From NCBI GenBank assembly GCA_945273835.1, contig CALYPL010000011.1, positions 1 to 64,000 on the forward strand: a stretch of 64,000 nucleotides of DNA, in the 5' to 3' direction. Made by a program: the position numbers and the translations under genes. The DNA is from an uncultured Dysgonomonas sp. (GTDB taxonomy: Bacteria; Bacteroidota; Bacteroidia; Bacteroidales; Dysgonomonadaceae). Under the pieces are notes generated by a model, which ran no database searches, was not told where the DNA came from, and saw only the letters and a list, made by a program, of their open reading frames with translations. Shown here one piece after another: positions 19,352-28,376 of this stretch. Every line of letters starts with the position of its first letter. Positions within the stretch are counted from its first letter, which is position 1.

Positions 19352-21037
19352 CTATTCAGTTAATTTACGATAGCGGATGCGCTTAGGTTCAATATTGCCC
19401 ATACGCATCTTTTTGTTCTCCTCATAATCGCTGTAACCACCCTCAAAGAAGAACACTTCGGAGTTACCCTCGAAAGCAAGAATATGAGTACATATACGGT
19501 CGAGGAACCAACGGTCGTGTGAAATAACGACGGCACATCCCGCGAAGTTTTCAAGACCTTCTTCCAATGCACGGAGAGTATTCACGTCAATATCATTTGT
19601 CGGCTCATCCAGAAGTAAAACGTTCGCTTCCGATTTAAGAGTCAGGGCAAGATGAAGCCTGTTACGTTCACCGCCCGACAATACACCGGCAAGTTTCTCC
19701 TGATCAGACCCTGAGAAGTTGAATCGCGATAAGTAAGCACGAGCGTTAATTTCCTTACCGCCTACACGCACAAACTCCGAACCTCCCGAAATAATCTGAT
19801 AAACGGTTTTATTCGGGTCAATATCAGTGTGAGACTGATCTACGTAACCGATCTTAACCGTTTCGCCCACCTCGAATGTACCTTTGTCGGGGTTTTCAAT
19901 ACCCTGAATCAGTCGGAAAAGTGTGGTCTTACCCGCACCGTTAGGTCCGATAATACCCACAATACCCGATGGAGGAAGCATAAACTCAAGATTGTCGAAC
20001 AACAGCTTCTCACCGAATGCTTTGCTTACGCCGTGAGCCTCGATAACCTTATTGCCGAGACGTGGTCCGTTAGGGATAAAAATCTCAAGTTTTTCCTCAC
20101 GTTCCTTCTGGTCCGCATTGAGCATCTTCTCATAATCGTTGATACGAGCTTTACCCTTAGCCTGACGTGCTTTAGGAGCCATGCGCACCCATTCCAATTC
20201 ACGCTCCAACGTTTTGCGGCGTTTGCTGGCTTGTTTTTCCTCCTGTTCCATCCGTTTAGTCTTCTGCTCCAGCCACGAAGTATAATTACCTTTCCATGGG
20301 ATACCCTCGCCACGGTCAAGTTCGAGAATCCAACCCGCCACATGATCAAGGAAGTAGCGGTCGTGCGTGATACAGATGACCGTACCTTTATACTGTTGCA
20401 GGTGCTGTTCTAACCAGTCGATAGACTCAGCGTCAAGGTGGTTAGTAGGCTCGTCAAGTAGCAATACATCAGGTTCTTGCAACAACAGGCGACAAAGGGC
20501 TACCCGACGTGCTTCACCTCCCGAAAGGTTGGCGCACAATTGGTCTTCGGGCGGACAGCGCAATGCATCCATCGCACGCTCAAGTTTATTGTCAAGATTC
20601 CACGCATCAGTAGCGTCAATAATATCCTGCAACTCGGCTTGGCGAGCCATCAGCGCATCCATCTTGTCGGCGTCTTCATAATATTCGGGTAATCCGAATT
20701 TCTGGTTTATTTCTTCATATTCGTTCAGAGCGTCCACAATAGGCTGTACACCTTCCTGTACCACCTCTTTGACAGTTTTTGCAGGGTCGAGCTTAGGGTC
20801 TTGCTCAAGATACCCGACCGAAAAACCTTTGTCTGAAACTATCTCGCCTTGATATTGATTATCTAATCCGGCTATGATCTTCAACAAAGTGGATTTACCT
20901 GATCCGTTCAACCCGATGATGCCTATTTTGGCTCCGTAGAAAAACGAGAGGTAAATGTTTTTGAGAACTTGTTTCTGTGGTGGATAGGTTTTGCTGACAC
21001 CTATCATTGAAAATATTATTTTCTTATCGTCGGCCAT
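19352..21037 (-). CDS. ettA: Energy-dependent translational throttle protein EttA (ABC-F ATPase)
   Basis: EttA is a soluble tandem-ABC protein that binds the ribosomal E site and couples ATP level to translation initiation. The 561-residue product has two nucleotide-binding domains: Walker A GLNGSGKST near 43 and GPNGAGKTT near 350; signatures LSGGEARR near 170 and LSGGERNR near 455; Walker B motifs leading to LLLDEPTNHLD and LLLDEPTNDID. The arginine/lysine-rich linker between domains (about 245-310) is the P-site tRNA interaction motif, and the acidic-lined length near 555 matches EttA better than other ABC-F proteins. I chose the ATG at 21035-21037; the frame extends only to a TTG three codons upstream. 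A TATCTTTG box at 21080-21087 probably drives it. Confidence 0.93.
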   Translation of the reverse strand: MADDKKIIFSMIGVSKTYPPQKQVLKNIYLSFFYGAKIGIIGLNGSGKSTLLKIIAGLDNQYQGEIVSDKGFSVGYLEQDPKLDPAKTVKEVVQEGVQPIVDALNEYEEINQKFGLPEYYEDADKMDALMARQAELQDIIDATDAWNLDNKLERAMDALRCPPEDQLCANLSGGEARRVALCRLLLQEPDVLLLDEPTNHLDAESIDWLEQHLQQYKGTVICITHDRYFLDHVAGWILELDRGEGIPWKGNYTSWLEQKTKRMEQEEKQASKRRKTLERELEWVRMAPKARQAKGKARINDYEKMLNADQKEREEKLEIFIPNGPRLGNKVIEAHGVSKAFGEKLLFDNLEFMLPPSGIVGIIGPNGAGKTTLFRLIQGIENPDKGTFEVGETVKIGYVDQSHTDIDPNKTVYQIISGGSEFVRVGGKEINARAYLSRFNFSGSDQEKLAGVLSGGERNRLHLALTLKSEANVLLLDEPTNDIDVNTLRALEEGLENFAGCAVVISHDRWFLDRICTHILAFEGNSEVFFFEGGYSDYEENKKMRMGNIEPKRIRYRKLTE

Positions 21038-21079
21038 ATTGGTCAATTAATAAATTAAATTTGTATTTTGTAAGAATAA

Positions 21080-21087
21080 CAAAGATA
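21080..21087 (-). promoter_or_regulatory. Possible -7 box of ettA
   Basis: The minus strand reads TATCTTTG, matching TAnnTTTG, 42 nt upstream of the chosen ettA ATG in the short divergent gap with the ABC exporter gene. No good -33 box is visible. Confidence 0.45.
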
Positions 21088-21135
21088 AAGATTTTAAATT
21101 AAACCGAATGGCTATCGTGCTTGTTAAATGAACCG

Positions 21136-22917
21136 ATGAATCTCCGCCGACTGTTTATAAATATATGGCCTTATGTCAAGCCTTACAAATGGCTTGTGGC
21201 TCTTGCTTTGATACTGACTTTTGTGGGTTCGCTCACGGCTCAGGTCAATGCTTGGGTATTGCGGTATGCTGTTGACAGTATCAACCGACTGGTAGAGGCA
21301 CATAAAGGTGTTTCCGAGGGTTTTACGATATTGATTACTATCACTGTTATACTGCTGACTAAGGAAGTGCTTAATTCTTTTATACAATTCGGGCAGAAAT
21401 TCTATGGCGAGAAACTGCGAATCTTCATTTCGCGAGATTTGGCTCAAACCACCATTGAGAAAGTGCTGACCTATCGCATGGCGTATTTTTCCACAAGCGG
21501 CAACCAGCCGGGTAAGTTGCAAACTCGCATCGACCGTGGTATTGAAAGCATAACACGTCTGGTTCAGAATTTCTTTATTGATATATTACCGCTTTTCGCC
21601 AATTCAGCGGTGGCTCTGATCGTGATGTTCAATGCAAACTTTTTTATAGGTTTGGTGGGTCTTTGCGTCATCCCCATATATTACGTTGTCAGTGTCAAGC
21701 AGGCTAAAAAGTTGCAAGGGTCGAGACGTACAATCAAAGAACTGCGTGAAAATAAAAGTCAGGGTATTTTAAGTATCCTTGAGTCGATGCCTGTTATTAA
21801 ATCATTCAATAGGGAGAGCATTGAAGAAGATAAACAGATGTTGTTGCAGACTGCCCTCACCGAAGCTCAGATGAGGACACGCAAGACCAGCTTTTTGTTC
21901 GATGGGATAAAGAGTTTCATAGAGCAGATTGGTATTGTTATTATCATTATACTGACGGCTTATTTTGTGATTACGGGTAAAATGACCATCGGAGCTATTA
22001 TGTTCCATATTCTGTTGTTTAACAACGTTTCTGCACCCATCAGACAGCTACATCGAATTTATGACCAGATGAACGATGCGCTTATTTATTCCGAAGGTAT
22101 ATTTGATGTGCTTAATGCCGACAGCGAACGAGAGCAGACAGGTAAGTACCGCCCGAATAGGGTAGAGGGTCATTTTCAGATACGAAACATTAATTTTACT
22201 TATCCCGACAATAAACAGGCAACACTGCACAATATAAATATGACCATCGAACCGGGTAAAATCACCGCTTTGGTCGGACTTTCGGGTGCGGGCAAAAGCA
22301 CAATGATCAACCTGCTCGATAAATTCTATAAACCTCAGTCGGGAGTTATTCTGCTTGACGGCGTGCCTTTAGACGATTATGATACGGCTTTTTTACGTGA
22401 AAATATCGGTTTGGTGTTGCAGAAGAACCACATTTTTAACGGAACTATCGAAGATAATATCCGTTATGGAAATCCTCATGCCACGCTTGCCGAAGTACAG
22501 GATGCCGCCCGAAAATCATACATTCACGATCAGATTATGGCTATGCCCAATGGGTATGCAACATCCGCACTCGCTTTGTCGGGCGGACAGCAACAGAAGA
22601 TAGCCATAGCCCGAATGTTTTTGAAGAATCCGCCTATAATCTTTTTGGACGAACCGACTGCCAGCCTTGATGCCATTGCCACCGAACAGATAAAGAACAG
22701 TCTTGATGCAATCAAAGTCAATCGCACGGTTATTATCATATCGCACAGCATTTCACAAATTATAGATTCTGATACGATTTATGTGATGAAAGAAGGCCGA
22801 ATAGTGGAGTCGGGTAAGCACGAGGATATTTACGCGCTTAACGGTGTATATAAACACATCTTCGATGCAATGGCACGAAGCCTCAACATCGATAAAATCT
22901 CTAAAACATTAGAATAA
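21136..22917 (+). CDS. ABC exporter, fused permease and ATPase (MsbA-like)
   Basis: This is a 593-residue half-transporter with an N-terminal six-helix membrane domain (about 1-320) and a C-terminal ATPase domain. The latter shows Walker A GLSGAGKST near 380, signature LSGGQQQK near 480, Walker B IIFLDEPTASLD near 503, and the H-loop in ISHS near 535. Such proteins act as homo- or heterodimers exporting lipids, peptides or drugs; the substrate is not determinable. The ATG at 21136 is preferred, since the frame could begin only at a TTG five codons earlier. It is divergent from ettA and shares a bidirectional terminator with the acyl-CoA synthetase. No second half-transporter is adjacent, which favours a homodimer. 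Confidence 0.88.
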   Translation: MNLRRLFINIWPYVKPYKWLVALALILTFVGSLTAQVNAWVLRYAVDSINRLVEAHKGVSEGFTILITITVILLTKEVLNSFIQFGQKFYGEKLRIFISRDLAQTTIEKVLTYRMAYFSTSGNQPGKLQTRIDRGIESITRLVQNFFIDILPLFANSAVALIVMFNANFFIGLVGLCVIPIYYVVSVKQAKKLQGSRRTIKELRENKSQGILSILESMPVIKSFNRESIEEDKQMLLQTALTEAQMRTRKTSFLFDGIKSFIEQIGIVIIIILTAYFVITGKMTIGAIMFHILLFNNVSAPIRQLHRIYDQMNDALIYSEGIFDVLNADSEREQTGKYRPNRVEGHFQIRNINFTYPDNKQATLHNINMTIEPGKITALVGLSGAGKSTMINLLDKFYKPQSGVILLDGVPLDDYDTAFLRENIGLVLQKNHIFNGTIEDNIRYGNPHATLAEVQDAARKSYIHDQIMAMPNGYATSALALSGGQQQKIAIARMFLKNPPIIFLDEPTASLDAIATEQIKNSLDAIKVNRTVIIISHSISQIIDSDTIYVMKEGRIVESGKHEDIYALNGVYKHIFDAMARSLNIDKISKTLE

Positions 22918-22940
22918 CATCCGTTTTTCAGGAAACAAAA

Positions 22941-22967
22941 AACAGGAAAGGTTATCCCTTTCCTGTT
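22941..22967. terminator. Bidirectional terminator between ABC exporter and acyl-CoA synthetase
   Basis: Perfect 11-bp stem AACAGGAAAGG (22941-22951) with CCTTTCCTGTT (22957-22967) and a 5-nt loop lies between two convergent genes. On the minus strand it is followed by TTTTGTTTCC; on the plus side the T run is weaker. Confidence 0.8.
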
Positions 22968-22989
22968 CAACAAGACTTTATTTTTTTGC

Positions 22990-24645
22990 TTATTTCTGAT
23001 ACAAGAAGCGTTTGATGCTCCGTTTCGGAGTTTTTTCAAACTCTTGTTGTTGAAGTCTGAAGTTTGATATCTGGCTGAAACCGGGTAATCTTTTATTGAC
23101 TGATTTGATTTCATTGGCGAAAACCTGATTGTAATCCTTTTCGGCAATATCGGCGTGTTGCAGATAATCCTTATCAGGATAGATGAGGGCAATGATTTTC
23201 TTATCCTCTTCAATAACAAGAACTTCTGATATGTAATGAGAATTGTTCAACAGGTCTTCAATCTCTTCGGGGTAAATGTTCTGTCCCGATGGACCTAAGA
23301 ACATTGTTTTGCTCCTACCTTTGATGAATATGAAATTATCCTTATCCACCGTTACAAGGTCTCCCGTATTCAACCAACCATCATCACTCAATACGGCTTT
23401 AGTCTCTTCCGGCTTTTTATAATAGCCCAACATCACGTTTTCGCCCCTTACAAACAATTCGCCCGGTTCAGTTTCAGGATTATTTGAGTTTACACGAATT
23501 TGCATTCTGTCCACCGGACGTCCGCACGATTCGGGTTTGTAAGATTCCCAATACTCATAACTGATAAGGGGTCCGCACTCAGTCATGCCATACCCTACGG
23601 TATATGGGAAACGTATATCGCTCAGAAACTGCCCGACCTCTTTGTTTAGTGCAGCTCCACCGATAACCACTTCCACCAACTTACTTCCGAACAGAGGCAA
23701 TATTTTATCGGCGGCTTTTTTATAGATTTTTTTCCTGATGAACGGAATATGCAGAAGTGTTTTAACAGGTTGTTTCTGAAACTCAGGGAATACTTTGTTT
23801 TGAATGATTTTCTCAATGATGAGCGGCACGGCAAGGACCAATGTCGGATTGACCTCCGCAAAAGCCTTCAAAATTATATGAGGCGAAGGTACTTTATTCA
23901 GAAAATGTATATGTACGCCCTTGGCTATTGACAATAATATCTCGAAAGACAGTCCGTACATGTGAGCCATGGGCAACATGCAGACAAGTCCGTCACCTTC
24001 TTTGACAAATGGTATCATGTCAATAGCGAATCTGGTGTTAGACCATAGACTGCGGAATGGAATCATAACCCCTTTTGGGCTGCTTGTCGTTCCTGACGTA
24101 TAATTCATTACCGCCATCTTATCAGGTATCTCATCGAAGAAGATAAGATCATTCTTGCCGAACCCGCCGGGATATTTCTTATCGAAATTTGTATGCCATT
24201 CGGAGCGGACATTGAGCATCTCAGATGACGACGATTTTTTTACTGCAAAATCATCAAGTTGGAAGATGGTGTCAACCATTGGTATTTTAGTCGGATTGAC
24301 TTTTTCCCAGATATTGTCGGCACAGAAAAATATACGTGCTTCGGAATGATTTACAATATTGTGGATACTCTCTACGTCAAAATCGTGCAAGATGGTAGTT
24401 ACCACCGCACCGTAACTGATTGATGCGAAAAACACAATCGCCCAGTTGGCACAGTTGCGACCACATAAGGCAATTTTGTCATCAGGCTTAACCTCCAACG
24501 CATCGAAGAGCATATGCACTTCCATTATTTTGCGGGCAAAATCGGCGTAAGAGATGGTTTCACCGTCATAATCAGTCAGAGCAGACCGATCCCAGTTGTT
24601 AATAATTCCGTTTCTTATTAGCGTTAGAAATTTTTTATCTTCCAT
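22990..24645 (-). CDS. AMP-binding long-chain acyl-CoA synthetase
   Basis: The adenylate-forming enzyme activates a carboxylic acid with ATP to an acyl-adenylate and then to acyl-CoA (or another thiol). The 551-residue protein carries YTSGTTSSPKG (P-loop-like, near 181), GYGMTECGP (near 350), LNTGD (near 415) and GRSKTMFLGPSGQNIYPEEIE (hinge region near 430-455, quoted in part). The catalytic C-terminal Lys lies in KTPKRSIKR near 540. It most resembles long-chain fatty acid-CoA ligases (FadD type), but substrate specificity is not secure. It starts at an ATG with a TACTTTTG box (24675-24682) 30 nt upstream and appears monocistronic. Confidence 0.86.
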   Translation of the reverse strand: MEDKKFLTLIRNGIINNWDRSALTDYDGETISYADFARKIMEVHMLFDALEVKPDDKIALCGRNCANWAIVFFASISYGAVVTTILHDFDVESIHNIVNHSEARIFFCADNIWEKVNPTKIPMVDTIFQLDDFAVKKSSSSEMLNVRSEWHTNFDKKYPGGFGKNDLIFFDEIPDKMAVMNYTSGTTSSPKGVMIPFRSLWSNTRFAIDMIPFVKEGDGLVCMLPMAHMYGLSFEILLSIAKGVHIHFLNKVPSPHIILKAFAEVNPTLVLAVPLIIEKIIQNKVFPEFQKQPVKTLLHIPFIRKKIYKKAADKILPLFGSKLVEVVIGGAALNKEVGQFLSDIRFPYTVGYGMTECGPLISYEYWESYKPESCGRPVDRMQIRVNSNNPETEPGELFVRGENVMLGYYKKPEETKAVLSDDGWLNTGDLVTVDKDNFIFIKGRSKTMFLGPSGQNIYPEEIEDLLNNSHYISEVLVIEEDKKIIALIYPDKDYLQHADIAEKDYNQVFANEIKSVNKRLPGFSQISNFRLQQQEFEKTPKRSIKRFLYQK

Positions 24646-24674
24646 ATAGTTAAATATTCTTTAGTCTGACAGCA

Positions 24675-24682
24675 CAAAAGTA
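24675..24682 (-). promoter_or_regulatory. Possible -7 box of the acyl-CoA synthetase gene
   Basis: The minus strand reads TACTTTTG, a TAnnTTTG match positioned 30 nt before the ATG. The -33 element is not clear. Confidence 0.45.
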
Positions 24683-24980
24683 ATTAAAAAATACACTAAA
24701 CTTAATATTCGATTCTTAAATCAATTACCCGACAACTTATTATAATAATAACATATCTGATTATTAAGTATTTCTTTTAATTAACGAAATATAACATAAT
24801 ATTATTGAAGTAATGTTCCTGAAATAAAATTTTAAGGACTATAATAACTTTTCACATAAAATGTCATAATCGCAATTTCATCATAGAAATAATAAACCGG
24901 ACATAGATTGCATATACCGCTAAAAAATAAATAAGCAACACTTTCTTGACTTTGTACACGACGACAATAGGACACATCGG

Positions 24981-25021
24981 ACAAAATACCCCCCGTCTTA
25001 AAACAAAATACCCCCCGCCTT
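24981..25021. repeat. Tandem 19-bp direct repeat upstream of susC, candidate operator
   Basis: ACAAAATACCCCCCGTCTT (24981-24999) is repeated as ACAAAATACCCCCCGCCTT (25003-25021), with one mismatch and a 22-bp period, about two helical turns. The C6 run is striking in AT-rich DNA. It lies 70-110 nt before the susC ATG, where hybrid two-component or AraC-type activators of polysaccharide loci bind. I infer an activator site. The rest of 24646-25090 holds no gene. Confidence 0.6.
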
Positions 25022-25090
25022 TAAAAATGTGATGACCTATAATTGTATCTGTAAATAGTCATTATAGAATTCTAACTTTAATCTAATACT

Positions 25091-28000
25091 ATGCAAAAAT
25101 CAAAAGCAATAGCTTTGTCGATTATTGGAGTTTTACTATGCTTCATTTTTAACCAGCCTGTCTTTGCCCAACAAAAAAAAGAAATAAGCGGTACAGTTAC
25201 CGATTTGAAAGGCGACCCCCTTATTGGCGTGTCGGTTACCCTGAAAGAAATTTCGGGAGTAGGAGCAATAACCGATTTGGACGGAAAATATCAATTGTCC
25301 GTACCCGCTAACGCTAAAACACTTGTAGCGGCATATATTGGCATGAAATCCAAAGAAATGCCAATTAAAGGCACGACAATTAATTTCACACTCGAAGAAA
25401 ATTCATCCGAATTAGACGAGGTAGTAGTAATCGGTTATGGAAGTGTGAAAAAACGAGACTTGACAGGACCCGTGAGCTCGTTAACAGGCGATGTGCTGAC
25501 CAAAGCGCCCGTTTCAAATGCCGCGGAAGCCCTTACAGGACGGTTAGCCGGAGTGCAGATAACCACATCCGACGGTTCGCCCGATGCCAAAATGATAATA
25601 CGTGTGCGAGGAGGTGGCTCGGTAACAGGCGACAACTCTCCATTATATATAGTAGACGGTTTCCCTGTATCAAGTATAAATGACGTATCCACATCGGACA
25701 TACAAACCATAGATGTGTTAAAAGATGCTTCATCAACAGCTATTTACGGTTCGCAAGGAGCTAACGGAGTGGTTATTATCACAACCAAAAGCGCGCAAGG
25801 CGGAAAAACGGTCATATCCTATAACGGATATTTACAAGCTAAGAAACTATCCAAAAGAATGAAAGTCTTAGACCCTTACGAATTTGTGATGTTCAATTAC
25901 GAAGCGGCGGCGTTTGACGGTGAAAAAGGAGTAAGCGACTTTGAAAAGAAATATGGTGTATGGGGCGATTTAGACCTCTATAAATACCAGAAAGGCATAG
26001 ACTGGCAAGACGACCTTTTCGGGGCGAACGTGTTGTCATACCAGCACAATCTGAGCATAAACGGCGGTAGCGATAAAACCAAATTCGGGCTGAGCGCCAC
26101 ATGGAATAAGAACGGCGGGCTGATGCCAAGCAACGACTACGAGCGAATAAACGTCAACTTCAAACTGAACCATCAAATTTCCAAAACACTTCGTTTCTCA
26201 GTCAATGCACGTATAATAGACAGCGAAACAAACGGTAACGGAACAGCAGGCGGATCATACAAAGTCAGAACAAGCGATGCCGTAACCAAACCCGCTACAA
26301 AAGGAGTGGACGGGTTCAGAATAGTTGATCCAGGAACAATGACAGACGACGAATATCAGCAGTGGCTCAAATCAAACGTATCACTTAGCGAACAAGCACA
26401 ATGGTACTGGAAACGTAAGAACGAACGCACTTTCAACTTTACGGGAAGTGTGGATTGGGATATATTCAAATGGCTAAGTTACCGATTTGAGGCAGGATAT
26501 GAATACGGCTTCAACGAACAAAAAAATTGGTGGGGACAATATACCACAAATGCGTCTTACGTCGGAGGGCTTCCCTTAGCCGATTGGGATAAAACCAATC
26601 GCAACGTTTTGCGCATGGCAAATACGCTGACATGGAACAAAAAATTCGGCGATCATTCAGTTAATGTGATGGCAGGACAGGAGATAATCTCACGGCAGAG
26701 CAATAATAACTATATGTACGGCACACGCTTCTCGAAAGAACTTTCGCCCGAAAAAGTCTTTGCCAATATGGGGTTGTCGGCAGGATCAACAACAATAACC
26801 AGTTACGTCAGTCCCGACGATAACCTTGCCTCGTTTTTCGGACGGGTAGGCTACAACTATCTTGAAAAATATCTGCTGACGATGACATTACGTGCCGATG
26901 GATCGTCAAAATTTCCCGCCGGTAACCGATGGGGAACATTTCCGTCCGTTGCAGTAGCTTGGCGTATGCTCGAAGAACCATTCATGCAGAAAACAAAAGA
27001 CTATCTCTCTAACCTCAAACTGCGTTTCAGTTACGGCGAAGCAGGAAACAACCGCATAAGCAGTACGCTTTATCAGTTGGACTATGGTATAAAAACACAA
27101 AAAACATACGGTTTGGGTGATGTAGCCAATAACTATTACGCAGCAACAAACTCGCAGATGCCCAATCCAAACCTGAAATGGGAAACAACCATAACCCGCA
27201 ATCTTGGGTTGGATATCGGACTGTGGGACGAACGCCTGACGCTGACAGCCGAAGCATATTGGAATACGGCGAAAGATTTGCTTATTGAACGCAATATCGT
27301 TGCACCCGGCTACAAAACAATGGTCGAAAACACGGCGCAAACCTCTAACAAAGGATTTGAAATGACGTTAAATGCCAACATAATCAACAAAAAAGACTTC
27401 TTTCTAACCGCCAATTTCAATATCGGATTCAATAAATCCAATGTAGATAAAATAGCCAATGGTTTATCCATGCAGGAATACGCTTCGGGATGGGCGGGAA
27501 CAGACCTCAAAGGGATGAACGACTACCGTATCATAGTCGGAAAACCGGTCGGACAAATCTATGGATGGGTAACAGACGGCTATTATACGACGAACGATTT
27601 TTCACGATACGATGAGGCAACAAATAAATACATTCTGAAAGACGGCGTAGCCGAAACACGTCAACTGGGCGGTAAGATCGGGGTACGACCCGGTACCATT
27701 AAACTGAAAGATCTGAACGGAGATAATGTTGTGGACGATAAAGACCGTACCGTCATAGGCAACACAAACCCGGACTTCACAGGAGGATTTGGATTCAACG
27801 GCGGATGGAAAGGCATAGACTTTACCGTAATGTTCAATTTTGTCTATGGCAATGATATATACAATGCAAATAAAATAATCGGAGCACAACAATACCGCAC
27901 AGGCACATATCAGGCAAACCTCTTGTCGTTCATGGATGGTGGTAACCGATATACATATTTAGACCGTTCATCAGGCAGATTAGTTACCGATCTGGCAACA

Positions 28001-28357
28001 TTGGCAGAAATGAATGAAGGATCAAATGCCAAAGAATACTGGTCGCCCCTGTCCTTTGGCAATTCAACCGTTATGCCGCACTCGTGGGCAATCGAAGATG
28101 CTTCGTTTCTCCGATTGCAGAATGTGACCGTAGGATATACATTCCCTAAAAAAATGACCAGAAAATTTATGTGCGATCAAGTTCGCCTCTATTGTACCCT
28201 CAACAATCTCTGGGTATGGACAAGCTATTCGGGTTACGATCCCGAAGTATCTTCGCCCGTGAGAGGAAGCTCCACATCAGGACTTACCCCCGGAGTTGAT
28301 TATTCAGCATACCCAAAAAGTTTCTCATATACATTTGGCGTAAACCTAACCTTCTAA
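25091..28357 (+). CDS. SusC-like TonB-dependent outer-membrane transporter
   Basis: The 1088-residue outer-membrane receptor imports oligosaccharides using TonB energy. It has a signal peptide (about 1-26, ending VFAQ), an N-terminal CarboxypepD_reg-like domain (about 31-105) with the usual GTVTDLKGDPLIGVSV start, a TonB-box/SusC signature DEVVVIGYG near 112-120, a plug domain, and a C-terminal barrel ending VNLTF. Length and order are typical of SusC homologues. It heads a seven-gene plus-strand operon and is followed after 19 nt by susD. The neighbouring pectinolytic enzymes suggest that its ligands are homogalacturonan oligomers. A duplicated motif upstream is the likely control site. Confidence 0.96.
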   Translation: MQKSKAIALSIIGVLLCFIFNQPVFAQQKKEISGTVTDLKGDPLIGVSVTLKEISGVGAITDLDGKYQLSVPANAKTLVAAYIGMKSKEMPIKGTTINFTLEENSSELDEVVVIGYGSVKKRDLTGPVSSLTGDVLTKAPVSNAAEALTGRLAGVQITTSDGSPDAKMIIRVRGGGSVTGDNSPLYIVDGFPVSSINDVSTSDIQTIDVLKDASSTAIYGSQGANGVVIITTKSAQGGKTVISYNGYLQAKKLSKRMKVLDPYEFVMFNYEAAAFDGEKGVSDFEKKYGVWGDLDLYKYQKGIDWQDDLFGANVLSYQHNLSINGGSDKTKFGLSATWNKNGGLMPSNDYERINVNFKLNHQISKTLRFSVNARIIDSETNGNGTAGGSYKVRTSDAVTKPATKGVDGFRIVDPGTMTDDEYQQWLKSNVSLSEQAQWYWKRKNERTFNFTGSVDWDIFKWLSYRFEAGYEYGFNEQKNWWGQYTTNASYVGGLPLADWDKTNRNVLRMANTLTWNKKFGDHSVNVMAGQEIISRQSNNNYMYGTRFSKELSPEKVFANMGLSAGSTTITSYVSPDDNLASFFGRVGYNYLEKYLLTMTLRADGSSKFPAGNRWGTFPSVAVAWRMLEEPFMQKTKDYLSNLKLRFSYGEAGNNRISSTLYQLDYGIKTQKTYGLGDVANNYYAATNSQMPNPNLKWETTITRNLGLDIGLWDERLTLTAEAYWNTAKDLLIERNIVAPGYKTMVENTAQTSNKGFEMTLNANIINKKDFFLTANFNIGFNKSNVDKIANGLSMQEYASGWAGTDLKGMNDYRIIVGKPVGQIYGWVTDGYYTTNDFSRYDEATNKYILKDGVAETRQLGGKIGVRPGTIKLKDLNGDNVVDDKDRTVIGNTNPDFTGGFGFNGGWKGIDFTVMFNFVYGNDIYNANKIIGAQQYRTGTYQANLLSFMDGGNRYTYLDRSSGRLVTDLATLAEMNEGSNAKEYWSPLSFGNSTVMPHSWAIEDASFLRLQNVTVGYTFPKKMTRKFMCDQVRLYCTLNNLWVWTSYSGYDPEVSSPVRGSSTSGLTPGVDYSAYPKSFSYTFGVNLTF

Positions 28358-28376
28358 TCCGAAAACAATACCCAAA

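Noticed and set aside
19829..20413. Open frame of 194 codons antisense to ettA
   Set aside because: It overlaps the conserved ABC domains and has no recognisable domain; it arises from the codon bias of ettA.
21121..21135. Longer start (TTG) for the ABC exporter
   Set aside because: Adds only five residues and uses a rarer start; the ATG at 21136 begins the expected membrane-domain sequence.
26906..27340. Open frame of 144 codons antisense to susC
   Set aside because: Contained in the SusC barrel coding region; no supporting signals.
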